Counted from the stretch's first letter, positions 18,604 to 27,592 are shown. The stretch: DNA of 64,000 bases from Streptomyces graminofaciens (GCF_030294945.1 NZ_AP018448.1:1984001-2048000), one strand, 5' to 3'. Numbers and translations: made by a program. Notes: generated from the sequence alone by a model not told the origin.

Positions 18604-21050
18604 CAGGACTTCGGCCTTTCGGACTTCGGGTCGTACAGGGGGCGCAGGGAGGCGTGTGCCGACACCCGCCGGCCCGCGACCTCGATCTCGTAGGAACCCT
18701 CTTGGAACCAGTGCCTGTCGACGGCCTCGGGAGCGCTGACCCAGCCAAGTGCAACCGCTGCGCCGAGCGTGTGGCCGTACTGAGCGGAGGCGACCCGCCC
18801 CACCAGCTCTCCGTCCCGGAAGATCGGCTCGTCGTGGAAGAGGAGGGGGCCGGGATCGTTCAGCAGGAACTGGACGAGCCTGCGCGATATACCGGCGTCC
18901 TTTGCCTTGAGCAGTGCATCCCTGCCGATGAATCCGCCCGGCTTGTCCCACTTGACGGTGAATCCCAGGCCGGCCTCCAGTGGGTTGTCCCCGGCGGAGA
19001 TGTCGTGTCCCCAGCTTCGGTAGGCCTTCTCCGTGCGCAGTGAGTTCATCGCGTGGTAGCCGACCGGCTTGATGCCGAGGTCCTGTCCGGCGTCGAAGAG
19101 GACGTCCCACACGTGCTGGGCGATGTCGGCCGGGATCAGCAGTTCCCAGCCGAGCTCGCCCACATAGGTCACGCGGGTGGCGCGTACGAAGCCGAGGCCG
19201 AGGTCGATCTCGGCCGAGGTACCGAAGGGGAACCCGTCGGCGGACAGGTCCATGTCCGTGAGCGGCTGCAGGAGCCGACGGGCGTGAGGGCCCATGACCG
19301 CGAGCATCGCCATGGTGCCACTCACGTCGGCGACGGTGCAGAAGTCGTCGTCACCGATCGCGCGCTCCAGGTGCGCCAGATCGCGGTTGACCGTCGCCGG
19401 GCCGGACAGGACGAGGAACCGGTCCTCGGCGAGCCGCGTGATCGTCACGTCCGACTCGATCCCGCCGTGCTCGTTGAGCCACTGGGTGTATGTGATGCGG
19501 CCGGGTTCGGTGTACAGGTCGTTGACCGACACCCGCTGAAGCACCCGCACCGCGTCGCGGCCTTGGACCAGGAGCTTGCCGAACGATGAGGTGTCGATGA
19601 CCCCGACGCCCTCCCGGACGGCACGATGCTCCGCTGCCGACTGCTCGAACCAGTTCGGCCGGTCGAAGGAGTACTCGTAGCGGCGCTCCACACCGGAAGG
19701 GGCATACCAGTTCGCCCGCTCCCAGCCGGCCAGTTCACCGAAGACCGCACCCGCTTCCTCGGTCCGGCGGTGCAGTGGGCTGATCCTGAAGGGCCGAGCG
19801 CTGGTGCGCTGCTGGAACGGCCAGTGGACCTCGTACGACTCGTCCAACGTCTCCAGCACCCGCTGCTCGAGGAACCTGCGGTTCGTCTCGTGCCGCTGCA
19901 CCCGGCCAAGGTCGGTCTCGGGCATGTCCAGGGGACTGCGTCCGTCGACGATCCAGTCGGCCAGCACCGACCCCGCACCCGGCCCCGACAGGAAGCCCAC
20001 CGAGTTGAACCCCGCCGCGACGAAGTAGTTGCGCAGGCGCGGGGCCTCCCCGAGGTGGTACTGACCATCGGGGGTGAAGCTCTCGGGGCCACAGAAGTGC
20101 AGGCGGATGCGGGCATCCTCCAGCACGGGCATCCGGTGCATGATCTTCTCGTAGAAGGGACCGAGATGGTCCCAGTCCTCCGGGAGCTGCACGAAACCCT
20201 TGTTCTCCGGGATCCCGCGCGAGCCCCAGACATAACTGCCGGGCTCGAAGAAGCCGACCATCAAGGCTCCGGCTTCGTCCTTGATGTAGGCGTACTCGTC
20301 GCCACTCTTGACCGTGGGCAGGTTACGCGGGAGGCCCGCGATCGCCTCGGTGACGACGTAATAGTGGGCCAGGGCCTGCAGGGGCACGTCGACACCCGCC
20401 TTCGCACCGAATTCCCGGCCCCACATTCCCGTCGCGTTGACCACATACTCCGCCTCGATGTCGCCCTGGGCGGTACGCACGCCCGTGACCCGACCTTGCG
20501 CAGTGGTCACATCGAGAACCTCGACGCCCTCGAGCACCTGCACGCGGCGCTGCCGCGCGCCCCGGATCAACGAGATGGTCGTGTCGGTCGCGCTTCCCCT
20601 GCCGTCTCCGGGGAAGAGCAGGCTTCCGTGCAGTCCGTCCGGGTTCAGCAACGGATGGAGCTCCAGCGTCTGCTCGACATCAAGGAGTCGAGCCTCGATC
20701 CCGTTTCCGCGAACGACACTGGCCTGATGCCGCAGTTCCTGCAGCCTTTCAGGCGACGTGGCCAGGTTCATGGTGCCGGTCTGCACGAAACCGGTGGAAA
20801 AGCCGGTGTCCCGCTCGAGAGACTTGAAGATCGCAAGGCTGCGCTGCACCACCTCGCGGGTTGCGTGGGTGCCTCGCGCCTGCGTCACCAGGCCTGCGGC
20901 GTGCCAGGTCGTGCCCGATGTCAGCTGGTTCTTCTCCAGCAGGACCACATCGGTCCAACCACGGCACGCGAGGTGGTAGGCGGTACTCGCGCCAATGATT
21001 CCACCGCCGACGATGACGACCTGCGCCCGTTTCGGCAACTTCACGTCCAT
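18603..21050 (-). CDS. FAD-dependent demethylating oxidase with GcvT domain (dimethylglycine/sarcosine/4-methylaminobutyrate oxidase type)
   Basis: An 815-residue enzyme. Residues 10-390 form a DAO-type FAD domain (VVIVGGGIIGASTAYHLA) with TTWHAAGL. H50 of this motif is the expected covalent FAD attachment site. A linker domain follows, then a GcvT tetrahydrofolate domain (about 440-700: VGVIDTSSFGKLLVQG, TYVGELGWELLIP) and a GcvT_C barrel ending in RRVSAHASLRPLYD. It demethylates an N-methyl amino acid and passes the carbon to tetrahydrofolate as methylene-THF. ATG 21050 follows GGAGGGTGG. The neighbours purU and folD process the carbon. Its substrate could be 4-methylaminobutyrate, as in nicotine catabolism, or sarcosine or dimethylglycine. 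Bases 19401-19690 of this gene occur again at 53284-53573. Confidence 0.92.
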   Translation of the reverse strand: MDVKLPKRAQVVIVGGGIIGASTAYHLACRGWTDVVLLEKNQLTSGTTWHAAGLVTQARGTHATREVVQRSLAIFKSLERDTGFSTGFVQTGTMNLATSPERLQELRHQASVVRGNGIEARLLDVEQTLELHPLLNPDGLHGSLLFPGDGRGSATDTTISLIRGARQRRVQVLEGVEVLDVTTAQGRVTGVRTAQGDIEAEYVVNATGMWGREFGAKAGVDVPLQALAHYYVVTEAIAGLPRNLPTVKSGDEYAYIKDEAGALMVGFFEPGSYVWGSRGIPENKGFVQLPEDWDHLGPFYEKIMHRMPVLEDARIRLHFCGPESFTPDGQYHLGEAPRLRNYFVAAGFNSVGFLSGPGAGSVLADWIVDGRSPLDMPETDLGRVQRHETNRRFLEQRVLETLDESYEVHWPFQQRTSARPFRISPLHRRTEEAGAVFGELAGWERANWYAPSGVERRYEYSFDRPNWFEQSAAEHRAVREGVGVIDTSSFGKLLVQGRDAVRVLQRVSVNDLYTEPGRITYTQWLNEHGGIESDVTITRLAEDRFLVLSGPATVNRDLAHLERAIGDDDFCTVADVSGTMAMLAVMGPHARRLLQPLTDMDLSADGFPFGTSAEIDLGLGFVRATRVTYVGELGWELLIPADIAQHVWDVLFDAGQDLGIKPVGYHAMNSLRTEKAYRSWGHDISAGDNPLEAGLGFTVKWDKPGGFIGRDALLKAKDAGISRRLVQFLLNDPGPLLFHDEPIFRDGELVGRVASAQYGHTLGAAVALGWVSAPEAVDRHWFQEGSYEIEVAGRRVSAHASLRPLYDPKSERPKS
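19401..19690. repeat. 290-bp segment duplicated at 53284-53573 (inverted)
   Basis: This segment of the GcvT domain matches the + strand at 53284-53573 in reverse complement at 288 of 290 positions by my base-by-base comparison. Identity stops sharply at both ends. The two differences are G to A changes in the distal copy. See the finding on the truncated transposase. Confidence 0.95.
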
Positions 21051-21111
21051 GACCACCCTCCATTCGAAGATCCCAATGTGAATGTCTCCGCTCCCGGCCG
21101 CCATGTGTCGG

Positions 21112-21119
21112 TTGGCCAA
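21112..21119. promoter_or_regulatory. TTGGCCAA palindrome in the divergent demethylase/folD promoter
   Basis: The perfect 8-base palindrome sits mid-way in the 181-base region between the divergent demethylating oxidase (21050) and folD (21232). It is flanked by loosely symmetric TGT and ACA triplets. That makes it a plausible operator for both directions. No second copy was found, so this is weak. Confidence 0.3.
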
Positions 21120-21231
21120 ACACACCGCCTTCGGTTGTTCGATTGCGTAGTACCGCCACCCACCCACCTTGGGCACAGTCGAGCCCGCAGGTTGGTGCGC
21201 AGTCGACGAGTGACGGGAAGCGGAAGAGCCG

Positions 21232-22089
21232 GTGAACAGCACAGAAGGCGTCATCGACGGCAACCTCGCCGCAAAAGAGATCAAGGAGGAGCTGAGGAGC
21301 CGCGTCGAACGCCTGGCAACAGCAGGTGAGCCGCCCGGTCTCGGCACCATCCTGGTCGGTGACGATCCGGCCTCCCGCTCCTACGTCGCCGGAAAGCATC
21401 GGGACTGCGCGGACGTGGGGATCAGGTCCCTGCGCGTGGAGCTGCCGGCGAGCGCGTCTCAGCGAGAGGTGCTCACCGAGGTGGAACGCCTCAACGAAGA
21501 CCCGCAGTGCTCCGGCTTCATCGTGCAGCTGCCACTTCCCGCCCAGATCGACATGCACGCGGTGCTGCAGGCCATCGATCCCGACAAGGACGCCGACGGC
21601 CTCCACCCCGCGAATCTCGGCCGTCTGATCCTCGGCCGCCCCGGCACGCTGCCCTGCACACCCCGGGGAATCCTGGAACTGCTCCGGCGTGAAAACGTCC
21701 CCATCACTGGAGCGCAGTTCTGTGTGATCGGTTGTGGAACGACGGTGGGGCGCCCACTCGCGCTCATGTTGACCCGGCCCACCGAACACGCGACGGTCAC
21801 TCTGTGCCACGAAGCCACCATCGACGTGGCTGCGCACACCAGGGTCGCCGACGTGGTGATCGCCGCCGCCGGCGCCGCCCACCTGGTCAAGCCGTCCTGG
21901 ATCAGGCCGGGGGCGACCGTGCTGTCGGTCGGCATCACCCGCACCATCGAGGGCATCCTCGGGGATGTCCATCCTGACGTCGAACAAGTGGCCGGCAAGT
22001 GGACACGGGCGACGGGCGGGGTGGGCCCTATGACGCGGGCCATGCTGCTGAAGAACGTCGTGGAGTTGGCCGAGCGGCGCGCAGACTGA
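21232..22089 (+). CDS. folD: Bifunctional methylene-THF dehydrogenase/methenyl-THF cyclohydrolase FolD
   Basis: A 285-residue enzyme with GTG start; the purine-rich GGAAGCGGAAGAG precedes it. Active-site motifs are present: [18 protein letters not shown] with the catalytic lysine in YVAGK, and [15 protein letters not shown]. The NADP-binding segment is [17 protein letters not shown], and the C-terminal signature [14 protein letters not shown] follows. It converts 5,10-methylene-THF to 10-formyl-THF. It is divergent from the demethylating oxidase and PurU genes, and together the three turn N-methyl carbon into formate. As most genomes also carry a housekeeping FolD, this is likely a pathway-dedicated copy. 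Confidence 0.94.
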   Translation: MNSTEGVIDGNLAAKEIKEELRSRVERLATAGEPPGLGTILVGDDPASRSYVAGKHRDCADVGIRSLRVELPASASQREVLTEVERLNEDPQCSGFIVQLPLPAQIDMHAVLQAIDPDKDADGLHPANLGRLILGRPGTLPCTPRGILELLRRENVPITGAQFCVIGCGTTVGRPLALMLTRPTEHATVTLCHEATIDVAAHTRVADVVIAAAGAAHLVKPSWIRPGATVLSVGITRTIEGILGDVHPDVEQVAGKWTRATGGVGPMTRAMLLKNVVELAERRAD

Positions 22090-22310
22090 CCGCAGCCAAA
22101 GGCGAGGACAAGCACCGGCCTCTGGCAGCGGCAGGTGGTTCGCCACCATCGAACACAGATACGCGGTACCGCCGACGCGGACTGCCAGAAACGCACGCTC
22201 GACGGGGCGCGGCCGCCGCACATGGCGGGGACTTCGTCGGGCCCTCGCGCACACTCCCGTGCTCGGTGACGACCCCATCATCACCACCCGCGCACTTCGG
22301 CCAGGCCCTT

Positions 22311-22580
22311 GCGGTCCCGCTGCCTCTCCTCCTGCCCTCGCTGGCCCTGACTTTCCTGATTCTCCCGCTCGTCGCGCTGCTGATCCGGGGCCGGCACCGC
22401 CGTCATCCTCGACGCCGTCAAGGACCTCGGCCTCCCCGAAGGCTCCATGGTGTGCACCCTGACCAAGGCGACGGAGGTCGCGCCGGCCACCGGCCCGGTA
22501 CTGCGGGACGACCCACGACTGGGAAACGAAGCAGAAGAGCCCTTGGCGCGAGCCGTGCGCATTTCCCTTTTTCAGGAGGA
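22311..22580 (+). pseudogene. Relic of molybdate transport genes (ModB first helix, Mop/TOBE domain)
   Basis: Frame 22311-22392 reads PLPLLLPSLALTFLILPLVALLIR, which looks like the first transmembrane helix of a ModB-type permease. From 22393, in another frame, TAVILDAVKDLGLPEGSM and CTLTKATEVAPAT match the end of a molybdate-binding Mop/TOBE domain. No complete gene remains, so deletion has joined pieces of two neighbouring mod genes. It lies between folD and the 3-hydroxyacyl-CoA dehydrogenase gene. The relic suggests that the cluster once carried its own molybdate uptake, in line with the molybdenum hydroxylase and moaAX genes. Confidence 0.55.
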
Positions 22581-22585
22581 GGAAT

Positions 22586-23521
22586 TCAAGAGTCGTTCTT
22601 CCCCGGCGTGTAGTCGTGGAAGCCACGGCCGGTCTTCTTGCCGAGCAGCCCGGCGTCGACCATGCGCAGCAGGAGGGGCGGCGGGGAGTACAGGGGCTCC
22701 TTGAACTCCTCGTACATTGACTCGGCGATGGCCTTGAGAGTGTCGAGGCCGATGAGGTCGGCAAGGCGCAGGGGGCCCATGGGGTGGGCGCAGCCGAGGA
22801 CCATGCCGTTGTCGATGTCGCCGGCGGAGGCGAAGCCGGATTCAAGCATGCGGACGGCGGAGAGCAGGTACGGCACGAGGAGGGCGTTGACGACGAATCC
22901 GGCCCGGTCCTGGGAGCCGACGACCTGCTTGCCAAGCACTCCGGTGACGAAGTCCTCGGCGCGGGCGCGGGTTTGGCCGCTGGTAAGCAGAGACGGCACC
23001 AGTTCCACCAGGCCCAGGACCGGTACCGGATTGAAGAAGTGGACGCCGATGACCTGGCCCGGCCGATCGGTGGCTGTCCCGAGTTTCATGATCGGGATGG
23101 ACGAGGTGTTGGAGGCGAGGATCGCGCTCGGACGGACAACGACCTTGTCGAGGGCGGTGAACACCTCGGTCTTGGTCTGCTCGTCCTCCGCCACAGCCTC
23201 GATCACGAGGTCGCGGTCGGCCAGGTCCCCGAGGTCGGTGGTGAAGTGCATACGACTGAGCGCGGCATCGCGGTCGGCTTCGGTGAGCTTGTCGCTGCGC
23301 AGGCCGCGGTCGAGGGAGGCGAGGACTCTTCGGCGTCCTGCCTCGACGGATTCAGGACATGTCTCCCGGACGACGACGTCGAGGCCGGCACGCGCGCAGA
23401 CTTCCGTGATGCCGCTACCCATGAGCCCCGCCCCGACGACACCCACGCGGAGGATGTCCTCGCAGGTGCCGTTCAGGGCGGGCTGTGGACGGGGCAACGG
23501 TGGTGCGACCGGTGTGGCCAT
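22586..23521 (-). CDS. 3-hydroxyacyl-CoA (3-hydroxybutyryl-CoA) dehydrogenase
   Basis: A 311-residue enzyme. After a proline-rich N-terminus, the NAD-binding GVVGAGLMGSGITEV is followed by VIEAVAEDEQTK, ILASNTSSIPI and the catalytic H of GVHFFNPVPV. The C-terminal domain has GFVVNALLVPYLLSAVRML. It oxidises (S)-3-hydroxybutyryl-CoA with NAD. It is the last of four leftward genes (23521 to 27491) that together make a route from an omega-amino acid semialdehyde to CoA thioesters. A crotonase is not seen here and would be needed for the step between. It starts 95 bases beyond the acyl-CoA dehydrogenase stop. Confidence 0.92.
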   Translation of the reverse strand: MATPVAPPLPRPQPALNGTCEDILRVGVVGAGLMGSGITEVCARAGLDVVVRETCPESVEAGRRRVLASLDRGLRSDKLTEADRDAALSRMHFTTDLGDLADRDLVIEAVAEDEQTKTEVFTALDKVVVRPSAILASNTSSIPIMKLGTATDRPGQVIGVHFFNPVPVLGLVELVPSLLTSGQTRARAEDFVTGVLGKQVVGSQDRAGFVVNALLVPYLLSAVRMLESGFASAGDIDNGMVLGCAHPMGPLRLADLIGLDTLKAIAESMYEEFKEPLYSPPPLLLRMVDAGLLGKKTGRGFHDYTPGKNDS

Positions 23522-23615
23522 CGAGCCTCACTCTCTCAAGGATGCGGACTGGGATGGGTCCGGTTCGGACGCGGGAAGGCCGCTCACCGCGTCCGGAACC
23601 GGGGTGTGGCGGCAG

Positions 23616-24794
23616 TCAGCGGAATGCCGGGTAGCCGGTGATCGCCTGACCGACGACGAGGGTGTGCATCTCGTTGGTGCCTTCGTAGGTGAGCACCGAT
23701 TCCAGGTTGTTCGCGTGGCGTAGCGGCGAGTACTCCAGGGAGATGCCGTTGGCGCCGAGGACCGTGCGGCATTCGCGGGCGATCGCGATCGCCTCCCGGA
23801 CGTTGTTGAGCTTGCCGACGCTGATCTGCTCGGGGCGGATGCGCCCCTGGTCCTTCAGGCGGCCCAGGTGCATGGCGAGCAGTGCGGCGCTGCCGAGGGA
23901 GACGGTCATGTCGGCGAGCTTCTTCTGAGTGAGCTGGAAGGCACTGATCGGCTTACCGAACTGCACCCGTGAGTCGGCGTAGTCGATGGCCGCCTGCAGG
24001 CTGTCGCGGGCCGCGCCGACGACACCGAACAGAATGCCGAAGCGGGCCTCGTTCAGGCAGGACAGCGGGCCACGCAGTCCCTTCGCGTGCGGCAGGCGCG
24101 CCGACTCGGGCAGCCGTACGTCGTGGAAGGACAGCTCCGAGGTGATGGAGGCACGCAGCGACATCTTCTGCTTGATGTCCTGCGTGGTGAAGCCGGGGGT
24201 GCCACGCGGCAGGAGGAATCCACGGATACCGTCCTCGGTCTGCGCCCATACGGTGGCCACGTCGGCGATGCCGCCGTTGGTGATCCACATCTTGGAGCCG
24301 TTCAGGATCCAGTCGCCGCCGTCGCGCACAGCCCGGGTGCGCATCCCCGCGGGATCGCTGCCGAAGTCGGGCTCGGTCAGGCCGAAGCAGCCGATCGCCT
24401 CACCGGCAGCGAGCCGCGGAAGCCACTGAAGCTTCTGCTCCTCCGAGCCCCACTTCCAGATGGAGAACATCGACAGCGAGCCCTGCACGGAGACGAAGCT
24501 GCGGAAGCCGGAGTCGGCGGCCTCCAGTTCCATGCACGCCAGGCCGTAGCTGACGGCGTCGGTTCCGGCACAGCCGTACCCTTCCAGATGCATGCCAAGT
24601 ACGCCCAACTTGCCGAGTTCGGGGGCGAGTTCACGGGCGAAGTGGGCATTCTCGAACCACCCGCCGAGATGCGGGCGCACCCGGTCGGCAAGGAATTTGG
24701 CGACAGTGGCCTGGATCTCGCGCTCCTCGTCGGTCAAAACGGAGGCGATGTCGAGCAGGTCGAGGGGGTCCTTCAGCGGCTTGGCGGCGCTCAT
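23616..24794 (-). CDS. Acyl-CoA dehydrogenase, glutaryl-CoA dehydrogenase-like
   Basis: A 392-residue flavoenzyme. Of tandem ATG codons at 24797 and 24794, the second has the better spacing from AGGAG. Motifs: GCFGLTEPDFGSDPAGM, WILNGSKMWITNGG, and the catalytic glutamate E371 in YEGTNEMHTLVVGQ. The placement of Glu in EGTNE and the N-terminal DPLDLLD with LTDEEREIQ fit the glutaryl-CoA dehydrogenase branch. Those enzymes oxidise and decarboxylate glutaryl-CoA to crotonyl-CoA. The next gene upstream is a CaiB/BaiF CoA-transferase, which in many actinobacteria makes the glutaryl-CoA. That supports the assignment, although substrate choice in this family can vary. Confidence 0.9.
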   Translation of the reverse strand: MSAAKPLKDPLDLLDIASVLTDEEREIQATVAKFLADRVRPHLGGWFENAHFARELAPELGKLGVLGMHLEGYGCAGTDAVSYGLACMELEAADSGFRSFVSVQGSLSMFSIWKWGSEEQKLQWLPRLAAGEAIGCFGLTEPDFGSDPAGMRTRAVRDGGDWILNGSKMWITNGGIADVATVWAQTEDGIRGFLLPRGTPGFTTQDIKQKMSLRASITSELSFHDVRLPESARLPHAKGLRGPLSCLNEARFGILFGVVGAARDSLQAAIDYADSRVQFGKPISAFQLTQKKLADMTVSLGSAALLAMHLGRLKDQGRIRPEQISVGKLNNVREAIAIARECRTVLGANGISLEYSPLRHANNLESVLTYEGTNEMHTLVVGQAITGYPAFR

Positions 24795-24843
24795 CATGTG
24801 CTCCTGGGGATGGTGATCGGGTCGTGGAGGGGTGGCTGACAAG

Positions 24844-25989
24844 TCAGGAATCCAGCCAGGCCCTGAGGTCGTCCGTGTGCTCGCCGAGGCACGGCGGGCG
24901 GCGTTCGTAGCGGGGCGGGGTGCTGGAGAGGCCGATCGGGTTGGCGACCAGCTGCATAGCGGAGCCGTCCGGCCCGGTGGCCGTGGCACGGGGACTCAGA
25001 CCGAGAGTGTCGGCCAGATCGAAGGCCTGTGCGAGGTCGTTCACCGGTCCGCAGGGCACACCGAGCGGGCTGAGCCGGTCGAACCATTCCGGCGCGGTCC
25101 GCGCCGACAGCAGATCCCGCAGCCGCTCGGCGAGTTCGTCGACCTGGGCCACCCGGTCGGTGTTGGTCGCGAAGCGAGGGTCGTCGGCCAGCCCCGGTTC
25201 GTCCAGTCCCTGGCACAAGGCTCGGAACTGCCGGTCGTTGCCGACGGCGACGGCCAGCGGACGGTCCTTGGTCGGGAAGACCTCGTACGGGGCGATCGAC
25301 GGATGCCGGTTGCCCAGGATGCCCGGCACCTTGCCGGCGAGGGTGTAGCCGCCGGCCTGGTTGACCAGGCTGGACAGCAGGCAGGAGAGGAGATTGACCT
25401 GGACGTGCTGTCCTTCCCCGGTGGCCTCACGGTGGCGCAGCGCGGCCAGCACGCCGATCGCCGCATGCAGTCCGGTCAACACGTCCACGAGGGCCACGCC
25501 CGTCTTCACCGGCTGCCCGGAGGCCGACCCGGTGACGCTCATCAGGCCGCCGACCGCCTGGATCAGCAGGTCGTAGCCGGGCAGGGCGGCGCCTGCACCG
25601 GCGCCGAACCCGGTGATCGAGCAGTACACGAGGCGGGGGTTGAGTTCGCGCGCCCGGTCGTAACCGAGGCCGTACTTGCCCATGATCCCGGGCCGGAAGT
25701 TCTCGAAGAGAACATCGGCCCGGCGGACCAGCTCCGTCGCTGCGCGCAGGTCCTGCTCGTCGCGCAGGTCGAGCGTGAGGGAGCGTTTGTTGCGGTTGAC
25801 CGAGAGGTAGTACGTGGCTTCGCCGTGGGCGTGAGGCGGTCCCCAGGCCCGGGTGTCGTCGCCGGTGTCCGGATGCTCGACCTTGATGACGTCGGCGCCG
25901 AGATCCGCGAGGAGCATCGTGGCGTACGGAGCGGCCAGGACGCGTCCGAAGTCTGCGACGAGCAGGCCGGACAGGGGCCCCCGGGTCAC
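24844..25989 (-). CDS. CaiB/BaiF family CoA-transferase (succinate/glutarate-type)
   Basis: A 381-residue type III CoA-transferase. GTG 25989 overlaps the aldehyde dehydrogenase stop by GTGA. Family motifs: LLVADFGRVLAAPYATMLLADLGADVIKVE, NRNKRSLTLDL, FENFRPGIMGKYGLGYD with the conserved aspartate, and GYDLLIQAVGGLMSVTG. It most likely activates the acid made by the aldehyde dehydrogenase upstream, giving glutaryl-CoA for the acyl-CoA dehydrogenase downstream (inference from gene order). It has about the same length and domain order as the second CaiB protein at 34281, which serves another cluster. Confidence 0.9.
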   Translation of the reverse strand: MTRGPLSGLLVADFGRVLAAPYATMLLADLGADVIKVEHPDTGDDTRAWGPPHAHGEATYYLSVNRNKRSLTLDLRDEQDLRAATELVRRADVLFENFRPGIMGKYGLGYDRARELNPRLVYCSITGFGAGAGAALPGYDLLIQAVGGLMSVTGSASGQPVKTGVALVDVLTGLHAAIGVLAALRHREATGEGQHVQVNLLSCLLSSLVNQAGGYTLAGKVPGILGNRHPSIAPYEVFPTKDRPLAVAVGNDRQFRALCQGLDEPGLADDPRFATNTDRVAQVDELAERLRDLLSARTAPEWFDRLSPLGVPCGPVNDLAQAFDLADTLGLSPRATATGPDGSAMQLVANPIGLSSTPPRYERRPPCLGEHTDDLRAWLDS

Positions 25990-27491
25990 CGGGGCGCTCC
26001 CGAGGGCCGCACGTACACGGTCTTGGTCCGCGTGAAGAACTCGCGAGCGGCACGCCCCTGTTCCTTGGGTCCGTAGGCGCTCTGCCTGGCCCCGCCGAAG
26101 GGCACGTGCGGATCGGCCCCCGCGGTCTCGGAGTTGATGTGCAGGACGCCTACGTCCACGTGTTCCATGGCGGCGGCCATGGCCCGCAGGTCGTCGGTGA
26201 AGACTGCGGCGGAGAGCCCGAACTCGCTGTCGTTGGCCAGCCGGAACGCCTCCTGGACATCGGGGGCCCGGCGAACGGACAGCACGGGGCCGAACAGCTC
26301 CTCCCGCCACAGCGGGTCGTCTCCGGCCAGTTCGACCACGGTGGGCCGCAGAAACGCGCCCGTCATACGGTCGTCGTCGTACCGGCGCCCTCCCGTGAGG
26401 ATTTCCACTCCAAGGCGTTCCCTAGCTGCATCCACCGACCGCTGGATCTCGTCCCGGGCCTGGAGCGAGACCACGGGCCCCATCTCGGTTCCCTCCTCCA
26501 GCGGGTCACCGACCCGCAGAGCCGCGGCCCGCTTGGTGAGCAGAGCCAGGAACTCGTCGGCGACCGACTCCTGAACTACGAGCCGGGAGGTGGCGGTGCA
26601 CTTCTGCCCGGCGGAGCGCAAGGCCCCGGCGAGCACCTCCCCCACCGCCAGTTCCAGGTCGGCGTCGGCGAGCACGACGGCCGCGTTCTTTCCGCCCATC
26701 TCGGTCTGGACTGGTCGGGCCAGATGGCCGCAGGTCGCGATCAGTCTCCGGCCGACGGAGGTCGACCCGGTGAACGTCACGGCGTCCACCCCGGGGTGTT
26801 CGACGAGCTGGCCGCCCAGGGTTCCGTTACCGATCAGTAGTGACAGCACGCCTTCCGGCAGCCCGGCCTCGACCAAAGCCTCGGCCAGCCTTACGGCCAG
26901 CAGCGGGACCAGGCTCGCGGGCTTCCACACCACCGTGTTGCCGTAGCTGAGAGCGGGAGCGATCTTCCAGGCCGGGATCGCGACAGGAAAGTTGAAGGGG
27001 GTGACAACGGCGACGACGCCGACCGGGCGGTGGATCACCTGGATCTGCTCGCCGGGCCGTGGCGAGGCGAAGACCTCGCCGACCGGGCGCGACGCCTCGC
27101 TCGCGTAATAGCGGAGGATCTCGGCAGCGCGCCGCACCTCGCCAACGCCCTCGACCCGGGTCTTGCCCTCCTCCCAGGACAGTTCCGTGCCCCACTCCTC
27201 GGCCCGTGTGTCGAGGATGTCAGCGGCCCGGTCCAGGATCGGGCCGCGGACGTGGTGCGGGGTCGCCGCCCAGCGGGGGAAGGCGTCTTGGGCGGCGGCG
27301 ACGGCGCTGTCCAGATCGCAGTCCTCGGCGAGCTGCCCGACGGCCACGGTCTCATGAGGCCACGCGGGGTTGACATCGAGCAGATCGGCGCCGCCTCCGG
27401 TTCGCCACTGTCCCGCGACCAGGTGACGCAGGGACCGGGCGGACCGGTTGAATCCGCCTGCCGTCGCGCTGTTTCCCGCGCTCTGTCGCAT
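25986..27491 (-). CDS. NAD(P)-dependent aldehyde dehydrogenase (semialdehyde dehydrogenase)
   Basis: A 501-residue ALDH. ATG 27491 follows AAAGGAAGG. Catalytic C298 is in SAGQKCTATSRL and general base E264 is in QTEMGGKNA. VTPFNFPVAIPAWKIAPAL and FTGSTSVGRRL bind the cofactor. It is the first gene of a leftward operon with the CoA-transferase, acyl-CoA dehydrogenase and hydroxyacyl-CoA dehydrogenase genes, and is divergent from a GabT-type aminotransferase. The most economical reading is oxidation of succinate or glutarate semialdehyde made by the aminotransferase. Which chain length it prefers cannot be read from sequence. Confidence 0.9.
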   Translation of the reverse strand: MRQSAGNSATAGGFNRSARSLRHLVAGQWRTGGGADLLDVNPAWPHETVAVGQLAEDCDLDSAVAAAQDAFPRWAATPHHVRGPILDRAADILDTRAEEWGTELSWEEGKTRVEGVGEVRRAAEILRYYASEASRPVGEVFASPRPGEQIQVIHRPVGVVAVVTPFNFPVAIPAWKIAPALSYGNTVVWKPASLVPLLAVRLAEALVEAGLPEGVLSLLIGNGTLGGQLVEHPGVDAVTFTGSTSVGRRLIATCGHLARPVQTEMGGKNAAVVLADADLELAVGEVLAGALRSAGQKCTATSRLVVQESVADEFLALLTKRAAALRVGDPLEEGTEMGPVVSLQARDEIQRSVDAARERLGVEILTGGRRYDDDRMTGAFLRPTVVELAGDDPLWREELFGPVLSVRRAPDVQEAFRLANDSEFGLSAAVFTDDLRAMAAAMEHVDVGVLHINSETAGADPHVPFGGARQSAYGPKEQGRAAREFFTRTKTVYVRPSGAPR

Positions 27492-27510
27492 CGGCCTTCC
27501 TTTCGAACGG

Positions 27511-27529
27511 TCCGTACACGTCGTACGGA
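27511..27529. promoter_or_regulatory. Palindromic operator candidate TCCGTAC-N5-GTACGGA
   Basis: The exact sequence is TCCGTACACGTCGTACGGA, with perfect 7-base arms. It starts 20 bases upstream of the aldehyde dehydrogenase ATG in the divergent region shared with the aminotransferase gene. A second, looser pair ACGGA-N7-TCCGT is at 27576-27592. The position fits repression of the leftward operon. Confidence 0.5.
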
Positions 27530-27575
27530 GTGGGGTGGGGACGGGGCGTATGTCGGTATGCGCCGTATGTCGGGG

Positions 27576-27592
27576 ACGGATCATGCGTCCGT
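27576..27592. promoter_or_regulatory. Second inverted repeat ACGGA-N7-TCCGT
   Basis: This 17-base site reuses the TCCGT/ACGGA half-site of the palindrome at 27511-27529, in opposite order, 47 bases further from the aldehyde dehydrogenase gene. Two related sites in a 283-base divergent promoter suggest one dimeric regulator acting on both directions. Confidence 0.35.

Noticed and set aside
20749..22935. Very long minus-strand open frame (about 728 codons)
   Set aside because: It runs antisense through folD and shifts across the start of the demethylating oxidase. Its translation is low-complexity and matches no family; it is a by-product of high GC content.
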